Notes under the pieces: model-generated
What the model was told of the DNA's origin: nothing
The model's database searches: none
What the model saw: the letters and a program-made list of their open reading frames with translations, nothing else
In this document: in pieces, positions 51,291 through 63,040 of the stretch
How positions within the stretch are numbered: position 1 is the stretch's first letter
How the letters are laid out: each line of letters opens with the position of its first letter
Assembly (NCBI GenBank): GCA_008692225.1
Contig: VICG01000001.1
Coordinates: 3,201,501 to 3,265,500 of the forward strand
Direction of reading: 5' to 3'
Length of the DNA: 64,000 nucleotides
Origin: Monilinia fructicola
Taxonomy: Eukaryota > Ascomycota > Leotiomycetes > Helotiales > Sclerotiniaceae
Translations under genes and position numbers: made by a program

Positions 51291-53265
51291 TTCTTCTATG
51301 TACCGTACATAGTACAGTACAGTAGCATGTATCTTAAGGATGTATCGAATAATCCCTAGAACCTTCCCCAATACCCCACAGCGACACCACTTTTTCTGCA
51401 TCTCTTGCAGTTACGTCTCATGGGTGTCAGCTAGTTCAAACTTCACAAGAGATTATTCGCTACCAAAATTTTGTTGACCTGCGAGATGACCTCTCGGCGG
51501 TTGAAACTCAAAGAGAAAATCCGGATCAACACGAAGAAGGGCCATCAATAGGCCCCTGAACTCTACATACTGCACACTGTACAGGCATCCAAAATTGATG
51601 TTTTACTCCGTACAAGGCATATTGGATTCTGACATCGTCATTGTACAGTCAAATGAACGACGTTGGTGTAGATCATGAGAATTCGCACCGATTAGCATGC
51701 TGTCGTCCGTTGAAAGGCTCTCGGTAACTGATTAGTAGCTTTAGAGAGTTTACTAAGCCCAGCTCTCTTTGTGGACGGTATTTTTGGAGTCCGTCTAGCG
51801 GCACGGCAAACGTTGATGCTAAGGATGCTAAGGATTGATTGGGCTTAGAGTCCTCATCATCTTGCAACGGCTTAATGGATCTTCCGGAAATGGATTGAAA
51901 TAGGGAAGTGTGTCGGCTAGATGAGCGGACCAATTATGTCATGAGGGTTTTGAACGGATGGATCTGTCGGAGGGGTGAACACAGAAATTCAGCTGGAAGA
52001 TTAATTGTGCTGGAACGTGCGTGGCCAAAAGCGAAACCGTCTCCTTCAACCAATCATAGCTCGTCGGCTGCTTGGTTCATGACTTATGAGCAGCGATACA
52101 CAGATTAGCGATCGCAGTCAAGTCCGATAGTCGCCGCGAGATGCGCGAGTCACGCTATCATCGGAGTGCGACCACGTACGGAGTACAACACCATGGATTC
52201 GTGAATGCATCAAAGGGACACGAAGGTTTCGAATTCTTGCTTAAGAGGTTACAGAAGACTCGAAGAGAGGTGCTCAGGTGCGGAAGGCATCAACCGCAAA
52301 CTTCACAGGCATCAAGATTTATTGGATTGGAAGATATTTTAAACAAAACCTTGTATAGGGAGAGTTTTATGTACAGGACTTACTTCATATAGAATAGCCA
52401 TGAAATAATAATCAAAGCCTCGCCATCAAGTAGGTAGATTCATGGACGATTGACGAATACTACTATGGACCCGATATACACTGTACTGTACAAGATTTAT
52501 TTACTTTATGTAAAATGGCCATCGAATAATTAACGCGTCGGTGTCGAGTAGATAGATTGACGATGCTACTATAGGCTCGATATACATACAGTACATACAG
52601 TACATACAGAATACATACAGAGGATAGTATTCGAGTCAGTTCTCAGGGTCTTTTTACGATCTTCATACAGGACTGTGATGCGCGTTAGACGATGATAACA
52701 TTGTATACGTACTGTGTGTAGTACTGCACAGGACTGGTATTGTACTACCCAGTACAGTACTGGTCTATCTCATTACATTGCCTACTTACCTACCTGCCCA
52801 CCTAGCACTTGCCTACGTCCGTACCAACCTCCCGACCCACGGAGTATACACATCAAGCCTGCTATACCTCGGTCTACGGAGTAAAGGAGATCAGAACTTG
52901 AGATACATCATACGGTACTTGTAGATGTAGGTAATTACAGTCAGTATGTACTGCGGGTATGTAGATGGGTACGGAGGAGATGGATAGGGAGGTAGGGAGG
53001 TATATACAAAGCATCCAATACTCCAAATCTATCCGAATGCCTAGGTAAGTAAGGTCGTTATTAGTTAGTGAGTTGGTTCGTTAGTTACCTACCTAGTCAC
53101 ACGATGATTGGACGTCTGTCTGTCTGTCTATCTGTCTGTGTCTGTCTCTCCATCGCGTTCATGAAACGGGGTGTCCGTCCCATGTACTGTACAGTATGGT
53201 TTCCCCATTCTCAAAAGCCGACCACGATGTTAATTGATATTGGACTGGATTGATCGTTGATGGAA

Positions 53266-53325
53266 TGTATCATGTATCATGTATCATGTATCGTGTATCA
53301 TGTATCGTGTATCGTGTATCGTGAA
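53266..53325. repeat. 7-bp tandem repeat ATCATGT / ATCGTGT
   Basis: About eight copies of a heptamer alternating between ATCATGT and ATCGTGT, differing by one A/G transition. Confidence 0.85.
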
Positions 53326-54462
53326 TGCCCCCCTCTCCCACCTAGCCGCTTTCTCCGGCGGTACGGGAGCGACGTCGATTCTGTACGTACGTACGTACTG
53401 TACGTACTGTACTTACGAGTTGCAACTTCCAACTTCCAATTTCTGTGCGACGACGCTGCGCTGCGTTGGATTCTCATACTTGTACTTTATCATAGGCCAT
53501 ACATGCATACATGCATACCCGTGGACATATATACATTCTTTAGTTTGTTCGTTCGTTGCTCGCACTGTACTGTACTATACTGTAGGGAGAGTCGTCCTGT
53601 ATTGTAGCGTGCCTAGGTAGGAGGTAGATAATTAATTAATTAATTAATGACCGTACAGTACAGTAAGTACAGTACTCTAATTGCCCAAACCCTACTCCGC
53701 GCACTCGCTGCACACTGCACAGCATCTCCTACTGTACTATACTGTACTGTACTGTGCTGTATCTACCCTCCAGCGTCAGGACTCAAAGCCCAAGCAAGTC
53801 AAGCTTTTCATCCCTCGACCTCCATCCATATCCATCCGCCGCCCGATGAGCTGCCGCCGGAATACGTCAGAGTGTGCATGCGACGCACCAATCACGGCGC
53901 GCCGATAAGAGGTTTCTTGGCCACCAATCACAGAGCGCGCACGCCCCCTGTCTTTTTTTCGATGCGCATGCACACGCGACAGTAGGTGATGAGTAGTGTG
54001 GCACTGTGGAACCTCCATGCTCTCTCTAGTCGATCGTTACCTGGATGGGGATAGGGCGGCGGCGCCGTTTGGATGGGTGATAAGTTACAGTACTGTACAG
54101 ACTTGCAGTGCAGGCTTACGGATTTGCAGACTTGCAGTGCAAGTGAAGATGGGTGCGAGATGAAGAGATGAAGAGATGGAGAGAGGGAGAGATCGTGAGT
54201 TGGTCGGGGTGCGAGGCGCACCTGGATTTTTGAGGCTGACGGCGCATGATTTATTGTTGTATGGTGGGGTGTTACATTGAGATACAGTGTAATGTACTGC
54301 ACTGTATATGTATGTACATGCATACATAGTACATACTACATACACATTGGATATCGCATGTACAGTATTGCCCATACAGAATAGCACATGAGGTTTATTT
54401 AGCCTTTTCCTTTATCTCTGTGTGTGCTGACCGCTCAATTCATCGTCTCGTCTATCTATCCC

Positions 54463-54497
54463 CAGTACAGTACAGTACAGTACAGTACAGTACAGTA
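54463..54497. repeat. (AGTAC)n pentamer array
   Basis: Seven tandem copies of AGTAC. It is the tandem form of the GTAC motif that is dispersed throughout this domain. Confidence 0.9.
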
Positions 54498-55548
54498 TCT
54501 TCTGAAATCTTGAATCTTGACGCTTGACTCTTGGATCTGGCTTGACTCTGAGATCTTGATACCTGTTCTCGCCCAAAATCTGGACATCTGTTCTTTCTTT
54601 CGTCCGCGCATACGGAGTACGTTTCTAACTTTCTCCCCTCTGCTCCTCCTTCACGCATCGCCCACAACCGACGCAAACTTCCGTGCATGTGTCAAGACTC
54701 AAGACTCAAGACTCAATCATCGTGGCTCGATGGGAAATTGCAATGGGCGAGCAGCAGTGCTAACTCTCCTGCAGGCTGTAGCTTCGTATCCTAGAACCAT
54801 TTGGGCTTACATCTCGATACGAACGCCTGGGATCCTGGTCGCCGCCGATACATAACTGGGTCTCGCCTAGTTCCACTGAGGTCTTGTCAAGTCTTAGCAT
54901 GGACGCTGCTCGTCGCTCATCGTCCAATCAGGCCCTCGTTATTCATCGGTTTGTGAGGATTAGAATTTAGCTGATCATCCTTTTTTTTCTTTCGTATGCT
55001 TTCTGGTACCGTACGGTATGTATTGTACAGTACAAGTAATAAGTCAAGTGAGCACACTGCCCAGCACAGTATAAAACAGTATGGGAGCAGGGCAGGGCAG
55101 GGCAGGGGCCGAATAGGCGAGGTTCGGAAGTCGGTTTTTTGATTTACAGGAGATGGATGGATGGAGAAATAATATCGAGAAATATTACATGTTACTGTAC
55201 GGAATAGAGGAGTGTACTTACCTACTGTACTGTACTGAATGCGGAATCTAAACCTTCTTCAAGATGTTGATTCTGATTGATTCTGATTGGATTCTGATTG
55301 ACCATGATTGACTCTAATTGAATGAAGGATCCTCTTTTTTTTTTCTCTCTCGTTTTTTTCTCCCTCTCTCTTTGATTAAAATTAAATAAACCTTCACGCG
55401 TCTCTTCTTCGCGCGTCTTAAAAGTTAAAAAACCGTTAGGTTTAATCAACTGTATAGTAGTGTATACCGAATGATCCTTGAAATCAAATTAACCTTTCAA
55501 AGCCACTTGCTTAATAGTAACTAGGTACTGTCCTGTACTGTACTGTAT

Positions 55549-55600
55549 GGTACTGGTACTGGTACTGGTACTGGTACTGGTACTGGTACTGGTACTGTAC
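55549..55600. repeat. (GGTACT)n hexamer array
   Basis: About eight tandem copies of GGTACT flanked by ACTGTACTGTACTG on both sides. The unit is one base longer than the neighbouring AGTAC unit, suggesting the two arrays share an origin. Confidence 0.9.
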
Positions 55601-56300
55601 TGACTGTCCTGTACAATACAGTACAGTATCCATCCAGTTTGCATAGGATCCAGTATCCAATCCAGCATCCAATGAGTCCAACCCAGTCTCCAGTCTACTC
55701 CGTAGTATCCAGTCCACCAGGTCCAATACCCAGAATCCAGTATCCAGTATCTACTCCGTAGTAAAGTATCCAGTCCAGTATCCAGTATTCCACATCCAGT
55801 ATCCAATATCCAGCATGCAAACCCCATCATGTATCCATACCCATCCATCTCTAACCATTAGCCGTCCGAGGATGTATTGGAATTGAATGAGAACTGACTA
55901 CTTACTCATTTTACTCTACTTGCTAACTCGCAAACCTACTAACTTGCTAACTTACTACCGGCCTCCATGTCCTTCCCTTTCCACTAATGTGTATTCCTCC
56001 GTAGTGTCTAACATGATGCTAGTGCTGTATGTAATTTACATGGCCACGATTAGTCTAAACCCATTACTGGCTACTGACTAGGTCTTTCCTGTATGATGCA
56101 TCTCATTACAATCTACTTGTACAATCTACTCCGTACATATTCGTATGATATTACATACTGTAGTCGTTCGGGGTTAATAAGTCAAGTCAAGAAATGCTCA
56201 AGGTAGAAAAGACCCTCGACATTATTTGATTCATTATCATTAGACCCTTTGACTATCTCGCACTGTACAGACAGACTGCAGTACGGAGTAGATTCGAACG

Positions 56301-57920
56301 GTCGATACTCCAGCATCCCATATCCGTCCATATCCATCCATATCCATCCATACTATATATCAATCCCCATCTCCATCTCCATCTCCTTCTCCATCTCCAT
56401 ATTTATATTTATATTTATATTCATACAGTATCTTGGCTTTGTTCATTGTCCACCCCTCCACTCTATACATATCAAATTGACCCCCTCACTCTCATCTCAC
56501 CTCACCTCAATTCAAGTATACATTGATAATCTCCTCTTCCACCTCACATATTAACTTGAAGATCATACATACATATTATATCACATCAGTCCTTGAATTA
56601 AAGAGTAAAGCAACGATTGAGAAGGAACAGAGAGACTTCAACCCTTTCTGCCAAAAGTTACTTTTACTTTGACTTTTTTATATCTACATTTACATTTACA
56701 TCTACATCTGTTCACATCCATCTACCCTTCTACCGATCTATCTACCTTTGCTTGTCCTTCAACCCTTCAACCCTTCAACCTTGGGCATATATCAACGACT
56801 CCTTGTATTTGCTTATACCTCCAATCTCCTACTTGTATTACCAAGTACGGCATATTAAGACATCCATCCATCCATCCATACATACGACTATCCTATCTCA
56901 GCCTATCCTGTCCTATCTCATCTCATCCCATCCCATCCCATCCTTATCCAATCCTCCTTATCTTCTTTCAAGACATTCCAAGGTTGGATTCGAAGAGTAC
57001 AGATTCCCAAGCCATTATATAAAACGCTACCAGGATCTGTGCAAGAGTTTATTGTTATCTCACAACGCGTCAACGTCAAAGAATCAATCAATTGGTGGAG
57101 AGAAGATTCGGTCCAATCAACCAATAACCCGCCACAATTATTTCCAACCATTTAACCTAAAAAAAAAAGATCAAATAAGGAAGCAGCATCCCAATTTTAT
57201 CAATCCACGATATCATCATCTTCTTGCTCTTCCACTCCCCGCCACTCCACTCCACTCAATTCAACACAACACAACACAACACAGCACAACACAGCACAAC
57301 ACACCCGAAGTCATACAATCACAATCACAATCAATATAATACATACATAATCATAATCATCCTCTTCCGACAAAAGTCATTATTCAATCCATTTCGTTCA
57401 TTCCATTGATCATTTATTCCATCACTTGGATATAACGTGGTTCGCAACCCATCAAGAAAAAGACCCTTTTCTAGAACATCATCCAGCTTTGGGATCTTTG
57501 GTCCGACCAGTCAGACTCTCTCTATTTTATTCCGAGGCTCTACTTTCATATTTGAGTAAGGCCTACGATAACCGCATCATCGTCATCATCACTCACCTAC
57601 TAAGACTCATTTGGAAAATACACAACGCATCGATACTATTCGGTCACTCCCACTTTGGCTCCAGGTCGCAGTTGCAGTCGCAATCATAGTCGCAGTCGCA
57701 GTCGCAGTCACAATCACAGTCATAGTCGCTTTCTCCGATAGAGAATCAATCATTGAGAGGCGATATTTCACAACCTTTACTTCTCTTTATAAACTTTCAA
57801 ATTTGAAAGTGAAATTCATGTTCTTCGAAACAAACCAACAGATTTTCTACCCTCCTCCTACTACTACCACGTACGACTTCGCAACAGAGAAATCGAGAGT
57901 GATGGCAAACAGATTTCGCA
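56301..57920 (+). other. Long pyrimidine-rich 5' flank of the FYVE gene
   Basis: 1.6 kb of C/T- and A-rich DNA with tracts such as (CCATCTCCAT)n near 56,365-56,400, (TACATT)n near 56,685-56,710, (CACAA)n near 57,262-57,300 and a CAGTCG hexamer array at about 57,664-57,730. Open frames here are repeat artefacts. Long pyrimidine-rich promoters and leaders are common for housekeeping genes of filamentous fungi, so this is probably the promoter and 5' UTR of the gene at 57,921. Confidence 0.5.
57664..57730. repeat. CAGTCG/CAATCA hexamer array in the FYVE gene leader
   Basis: About eleven six-base units of the form CAGTCG, CAATCA or CAGTCA, ending 190 bases before the start codon at 57,921. Confidence 0.8.
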
Positions 57921-59139
57921 ATGCCGGTACAACAGTTCACGGCTTCTCCTTCTCAATATACCCTTTACAATAGTCAACAAATCTCTCCAACAAATACCAT
58001 GCCGCCAACTCCGAATAATGCCTCACCTACCTCTCCAAGAAGTGGATTACCAAATTATCTACCAGCACATACGAGACAATTGAGACCACCCAAGTCACCA
58101 TTGTATGTGCCAGCAGTTTTGAGACCAACAGATCCGCCCAAGAGAATGATGAAGCCATCACCACTTACTCCACCTCAAAGCATGCATAGCAGCTTCGATG
58201 ATTTGAACAACGCAACAACATTGACCAGACGTTCCACTGGAGATAGTGGAAAGTTTGGATTAGGCGCAATCAATGAATCTGAATGGGTTGAGGGCCTTGG
58301 AAAGGTGACAGCATTGCCAACAAGAAATCACTGGAAGGTATGTTATCAAAAGTTTTCCTCAAATTGTTTATTCTGAAGCAAACTGCGAATTCGAAAGAAT
58401 AGAAGCATGTAGATCAAATCTGCTTGAAGCTTTTCTTCAGATGGTCTTGTTTTTTTTTGTTTCGTTTGGAAAGAGGGAAGACTCGAGGTATTTGTAGCTT
58501 TGTGCAAACCAAATGTTGCAATACCTTGTTGGATATTACGTGCTAGAAGCTCCGCAATGGTCGAAATAATCCATGCCCAGCCAGCCAGTCATGCACCCAC
58601 CATACACACAATTCTTTTGTCGCTTGGCTGCGGTCGCGTGCTTCTCAGACATCCATTCATTCACCTTGCACACAAATATCTTGATATTCTTTGTTTTCAC
58701 TTGATCACATCCATAGAGAAGGTAATGCTAACTTTCTCTTCAGCCTGATTCGGAATCTTCCATTTGCGATGAAACGACATGTACCAAGTACTTCACCTAC
58801 TTCACGAGGAGACATCATTGTCGACGCTGTGGTAACATCTTTTGCGATCAACATTCTGGTTACACAGTTCCTCTTGATCAGGATGCCAATTACCACCCCA
58901 AGGGTACCCAAAGCCGCTCCTGCGAACACTGCTGGCACGATTACAGAAGCTGGTCTATCGCACGATCAAGTCGATCCAACAGCGAAAGTTCTCAAGAAGA
59001 GCCTGGTACTCCTACAACTCCCGTCGTCAATTGTGTCAGAGGCAGAGTCATTGATAACCTTCTCGGACAACAATTAAAAGGTCCACCCGAGAGCCTTCCT
59101 GCAAGTGTTCCAAGAGATTGGCACTGGAGCACCTTTTAA
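57921..59139 (+). CDS. FYVE zinc-finger protein, two exons, intact
   Basis: A 270-residue protein. Residues 1-139 are disordered and Pro/Ser/Thr-rich. The FYVE finger follows (about residues 140-200): CDETTCTKYFTYFTRRHHCRRCG carries the basic RRHHCR patch that binds phosphatidylinositol 3-phosphate, then CDQH...CEHC complete the zinc pairs. A Ser-rich tail ends at DWHWSTF. It probably acts on endosomal or vacuolar membranes. The leading WxxD motif of classical FYVE domains is replaced by W at NHWKPDSES, a variant seen in fungal proteins. Exon 1 is 57921-58337 (donor AAG|GTATGT) and exon 2 is 58744-59139 (acceptor CTTCAG). An in-frame TGA shortly upstream makes 57,921 the first usable ATG. The frame is clean across the splice. 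I do not recognise a named orthologue. Confidence 0.9.
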
Positions 59140-61481
59140 ATAAATCACCGGAATACACATATACCCTTGGGACGTTTACGAATTCTACGAATGCCCTTTT
59201 TGATACCATAATAACGACAAGACACGGCCTATTTGATGGACAGATGTAGGAACATGCAGTAATTTTCACACAACAGCAGCCACAACCACTTTTTTCAACA
59301 ACTCCAAAGCTCGCTTGCTTGTTTGGTTTAGCTCGTCAACTGCTTTCATGGCGTTGAATACCTCATGGTTCATGTTGCGTTTTCATCTTTTCTTGCTAGG
59401 GCATCTCACCCTGCGCAATCTACTATTTACTTTTCCTGTCTTTCGTTTTTTTGATGAGTTCTTGAGCAAAGATCTTCCTACACATCTTAGACTAATTGTC
59501 AGGCTTTTTTTTTTCTGAATTTTTTTTTGCGTTGCTGTTGAATTTAGCGTGGGGTTTTAATGCAATCGTTTGCTTTAAATATCATCTAGAATTTTGATAT
59601 TGGCGAATGAATGGAAAGATATAGGAGTTTGAATCGGAATTTTATTTTGTTTTACTGGATGGAGTAATCGGAAGACATTATGGTCATGGATGAATGAAGA
59701 CTGGATGGAAGGGAATACCGCGGGAATGATGGATGGCATGGATGGGATTGGATTGGATTGGGAGGACGGGGTGTATTGGGATGGAGGGACGGAGGGACGG
59801 AGATGAGATGATTGGTACATGAATGATGCTGGTTGATGGATTCCTATTCATCGGCTTTTGCTTCTCTTGCTCCACGCTTCATCTGGCCTGGGGTTTTCTT
59901 GCCTGCCTGCTTAGTTAGATTACATACATACCTCTGCGGAAATGAAAGACGAGATGATGCGCTTTGCATTTAATGGCTTCTTTGATGTATGTCGTGTGAT
60001 GTGATGCGATGTATGCGATGCGAGTGTCATTTCCCCCCCCTCTCAGATTTTGAATATCTATCTACCTAGTATCTATACACACAAGTACCTACCTACCTAC
60101 CTACCTACCTAACCCCCATCCCTGAACAACAAAAGGAAAATAAGGTGAGATGAGGTGAGGTGAGGAGAGGAGAGGTGAGGTGAGAGGAGAGTAGAGCAGA
60201 AAGTAAACGGATTTCAATAAATATTCTTTCTTTCTTCTCCTCCTTTCTTTCCTTTTCTTCTCCTTCTTTCTACTTCTTCCTTCTACTTCACTTCACTTCA
60301 CTTCACTTCTCATCTCATCTCATCTCTTTTCTTTTCTTTTTCTTTTCTTCTCTTCTCTCCTTCTTTAAAGGTAAAATCAAAGATGATTGATTGATTGATT
60401 GATTGATTTATTGATTCATTTTCTTTGGAGGGGAGTTTGGGGAGTTTGGAGATGTGGGTGTGAGTGTGGGTGTGAGTGTGAGTGTGAGTGTGAGTGTGAG
60501 TGTGAGTGTGAGTGTGAGTGTGAGTGTGAGTGTGAGTGTGAATGTGAGTGTGGGGTTGAGATTTGAGATTTGAGATTTGAGATTCGTAGCGCGACCTGGG
60601 GGTTGTTTTTGAGATATTGGGGAGAGGGAGAGGAGGAGGAGGAAGTAAAAGAGGGTAAAGGGTAAAGGGCGCTATTGGGGACAAGGCAACGGATTGAAGG
60701 ATATCGGGGGAGAGTGCCTTCCTTACCCATGCAAGGCAGGATGGAGGGAGGGAGGGGTCGGATGATTACGTGGGTGATGCGTGAGTGAGATGCGGTGGAT
60801 GGGTTCATGATTCACGAGGAGAGTGATGGTTGGTATTCTCTGTGAGAGGGAGAGGGGGGAGGGATTGGAAAAATGTGGATGGGATTCATACGCGCTGATT
60901 CTAAGAGTCTGGATTCTTTCTTTGTATCGTATATCCATCATCATATGGTACGCTTGTTGTTTCCGGCTCTTGAAAAACATCTAAAAATGCGTATACGCTC
61001 GCTAAAGTTCATGCGGGTCCTTGATGTCATGTCGAAATGCACTGTGTTTCCACCCGCTGATTACTGTCTCTATGACTTGTCACTCGGGAAGAATGATCTG
61101 GTCGGTTTCGGCATCGGGATTGTGGCATACGAGTCCGAATTGTAAGTTCGATCGTCGCTGGACTTGGTGATGATTCAGGCAATGGACTTCGTGGTCTGAC
61201 GGGGGTGAAGTTTATGTGATGCAAGACTCTCCAAAAGGTTGCTTGAAGTATTGCATCCTGTCTGCCTGCTGCGCAAGAAAGTGCAGATTGAGTAGTCGAA
61301 GCCAAAATGAGTTGTGCGTAGATCGGGCGATGGTAGGGTAAAGCAAGAAAACCAAAAAGACCTACCCCTCCGGCTCAATCTCTTTTCTATCCAATTTCGC
61401 CAACTTCACGTTATACCACTCCCCCCTTTGACACTGAGCCTCCCAGATCTCACTTGCCTCCTTCTCTCTCCCATTCTCAAG
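59140..61481. other. Intergenic region between convergent genes
   Basis: No gene is recognised. The 3' flank of the FYVE gene is T-rich with T8-T9 runs near 59,510-59,527. A strongly CT-rich (GA-rich on the other strand) tract spans about 60,220-60,365 and could adopt triplex structure. Open frames at 60.3-60.8 kb come from the GTGTGA array. Confidence 0.6.
60455..60553. repeat. (GTGTGA)n hexamer array
   Basis: About sixteen copies of GTGTGA with a few one-base variants. It keeps three minus-strand frames open as artificial Ser-His or Thr-His repeats. Confidence 0.92.
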
Positions 61482-62384
61482 TTATCTCATAACAGGTGGT
61501 CTCCCCTCTCTGTTCCAAACAACTCTACTCCTCACCCACTCTACCGCTTCCCTCACTCCCGTACCGGCTAACGCACTAACCGGCAAAACTCTACTATCTC
61601 TAATCCCGCCACCCCCCTCGCCTTCAAACACCCTTTTCACTAATCCCTCTTTGATCCTCACTACCTCCACGCAATCTTCCCTATCTTGTTTGTTTGCCAG
61701 CACTAATACAGGCACCCCTTCCGTTTCCACACTTTTCAATACATCTTCCAATACCAATTTACATTCCTCCAACCTTCCTACATCTTTACTCCCAGAATCA
61801 GAATCTAGATCGGTAAGATCACCAGATCCAATATCGGTACTGTCGATGATAAAGACGATTGCGTGACAGCTAGTGTAGTAAGATTGCCATAGTTTGCGGA
61901 GAGAGTGTTGGCCTCCAATATCCCAGATTTTCAGATACATATCTGGGAGAACGATGGTGGATACATTTTGACCAACTGTGGGGACAGTTTTTAGTTGTGA
62001 GGGGTCAGCAGGGGAGGGGTTCTGCGGGGAATAGAGGGATTTGATTTGAGTGTGGAGGGTGGTTTTGCCTGCATTGTCGAGGCCTAAGAGGAGGACGGAA
62101 TATTCTATCAGTGGTTAGCTTCCGAAAGATAAGAAAGGCTACTGTCTGAAATGTTGTAGATAAACCACAAGGAATTGAGGAGTATGTGGTTAGGTTTGTG
62201 CGATTTACATCTGCCATCAATTGAGACCTAACTTTCATTGCAACCTGCCCTCACATCTTTAGGTCTCGCATGGCTGCAGAAGCAATGCATTGTATCGAAG
62301 CCAAAAAGTATATAGAGAGGAAAACTGCAACTAACCCTCTTTACTAGTAGCATATCGATACAATCCCTTTGCCAGATGATACAT
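61482..62384 (-). CDS. ARL3: Arl3/ARFRP1-type small GTPase, two exons, intact
   Basis: An Arf-family GTPase of 223 residues that acts at the trans-Golgi, where yeast Arl3 (human ARFRP1) recruits Arl1 and golgins. Exon 1 (62384-62336) encodes MYHLAKGLYRYATSKE. It has no Gly2, so it is not myristoylated; Arl3/ARFRP1 proteins are instead N-terminally acetylated. Exon 2 (62104-61482) has G1 GLDNAGKT, switch I with Thr in VPTVGQN, G3 WDIGGQ, G4 NKQD and G5 SAL. The intron (62335-62105, 231 nt) has a GTTAGT donor, a GCTAACC branch site and ends GATAG. An insertion of about 20 residues rich in Asp/Ser (DIGSGDLTDLDSDSG) lies after IDSTD, making it longer than the roughly 200-residue relatives. No lesions. 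Divergent from the membrane-protein gene at 63,041. Confidence 0.93.
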
Positions 62385-63040
62385 CTTATGTTGTTATTTG
62401 TGAAGTCTGCGCTAATCCACCAATCCCACCAGAATCTCAATCTCTCGAATGCTTTGTTAAAGTCTAGACAGAATCAAATTTGGAAGTTTCTTGGGACAAT
62501 CTAGATTTTCTTTGCCGATTCAAAATGTGGAAGCTTTCAGGATGTCGAAAAAGACTGTCTCGGGGATTTTGAAAGAACCGTTGTTGGGTAGAAGGGCAGG
62601 GCGTTCTCGAAATAGAGATGCCGCCTGAGCAAAACACTATTGCTAGTTATCGACTTTTGAACGAAGAGATTGTTATGCTTTAATACCTACATGGAACATA
62701 TAAGAGAGTAGGAAGATTCGCACATGTAATTGAGTCGTGGAAAATCAACTGTAAGACATATAACCTTATCATTCAAAAGAAGAAATGTGTTGCAATGAAC
62801 CTTGAGCCTTGACACAAGGCTGAATGACGCTAAGTTTGCATGGCGCGGAAACTAATGGTCCGGGGAGCCGCTAGCGCTCTCACGTGTAAAGACTGCCAAC
62901 AACATCAACGTCGGGCTAGAATTCGAGATAGTTTTATCGTTATGCTTTATGCTTTATGACTTATGAACTTGTTCGGTTTTGCTTGTACTGATTATTGCTT
63001 GAATTTGAAGTGAGTGGTTTGAGAGCATTTGGTTGTGAAT
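62385..63040. promoter_or_regulatory. Shared divergent promoter region
   Basis: 656 bases separate the start codons of the Arl3 gene (leftward) and the membrane-protein gene (rightward), so it must hold both 5' UTRs and both promoters. No clear TATA box is visible on either side. A repeated ATGCTTTATGCTTTATGACTTATGA motif lies at about 62,941-62,965, just upstream of the rightward gene. Confidence 0.6.

Larger units (their letters stand above)
51291..56300. other. 5-kb gene-free domain packed with GTAC palindromes
   Basis: TGTACAGTA/TACTGTACA-type motifs recur dozens of times across this stretch on both strands, together with about ten copies of the 9-base motif TACGGAGTA (reverse TACTCCGTA). 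Between them lie TACCTAGGTA-like motifs and four-base TTAA runs. No open frame has protein-like features; several only reflect the repeats. This motif density is not seen elsewhere in the window. Confidence 0.75.

Noticed and set aside
60310..60808. Ser-His / Thr-His repeat proteins on the minus strand
   Set aside because: They are produced by the (GTGTGA)n array and have no protein-like sequence beyond it.
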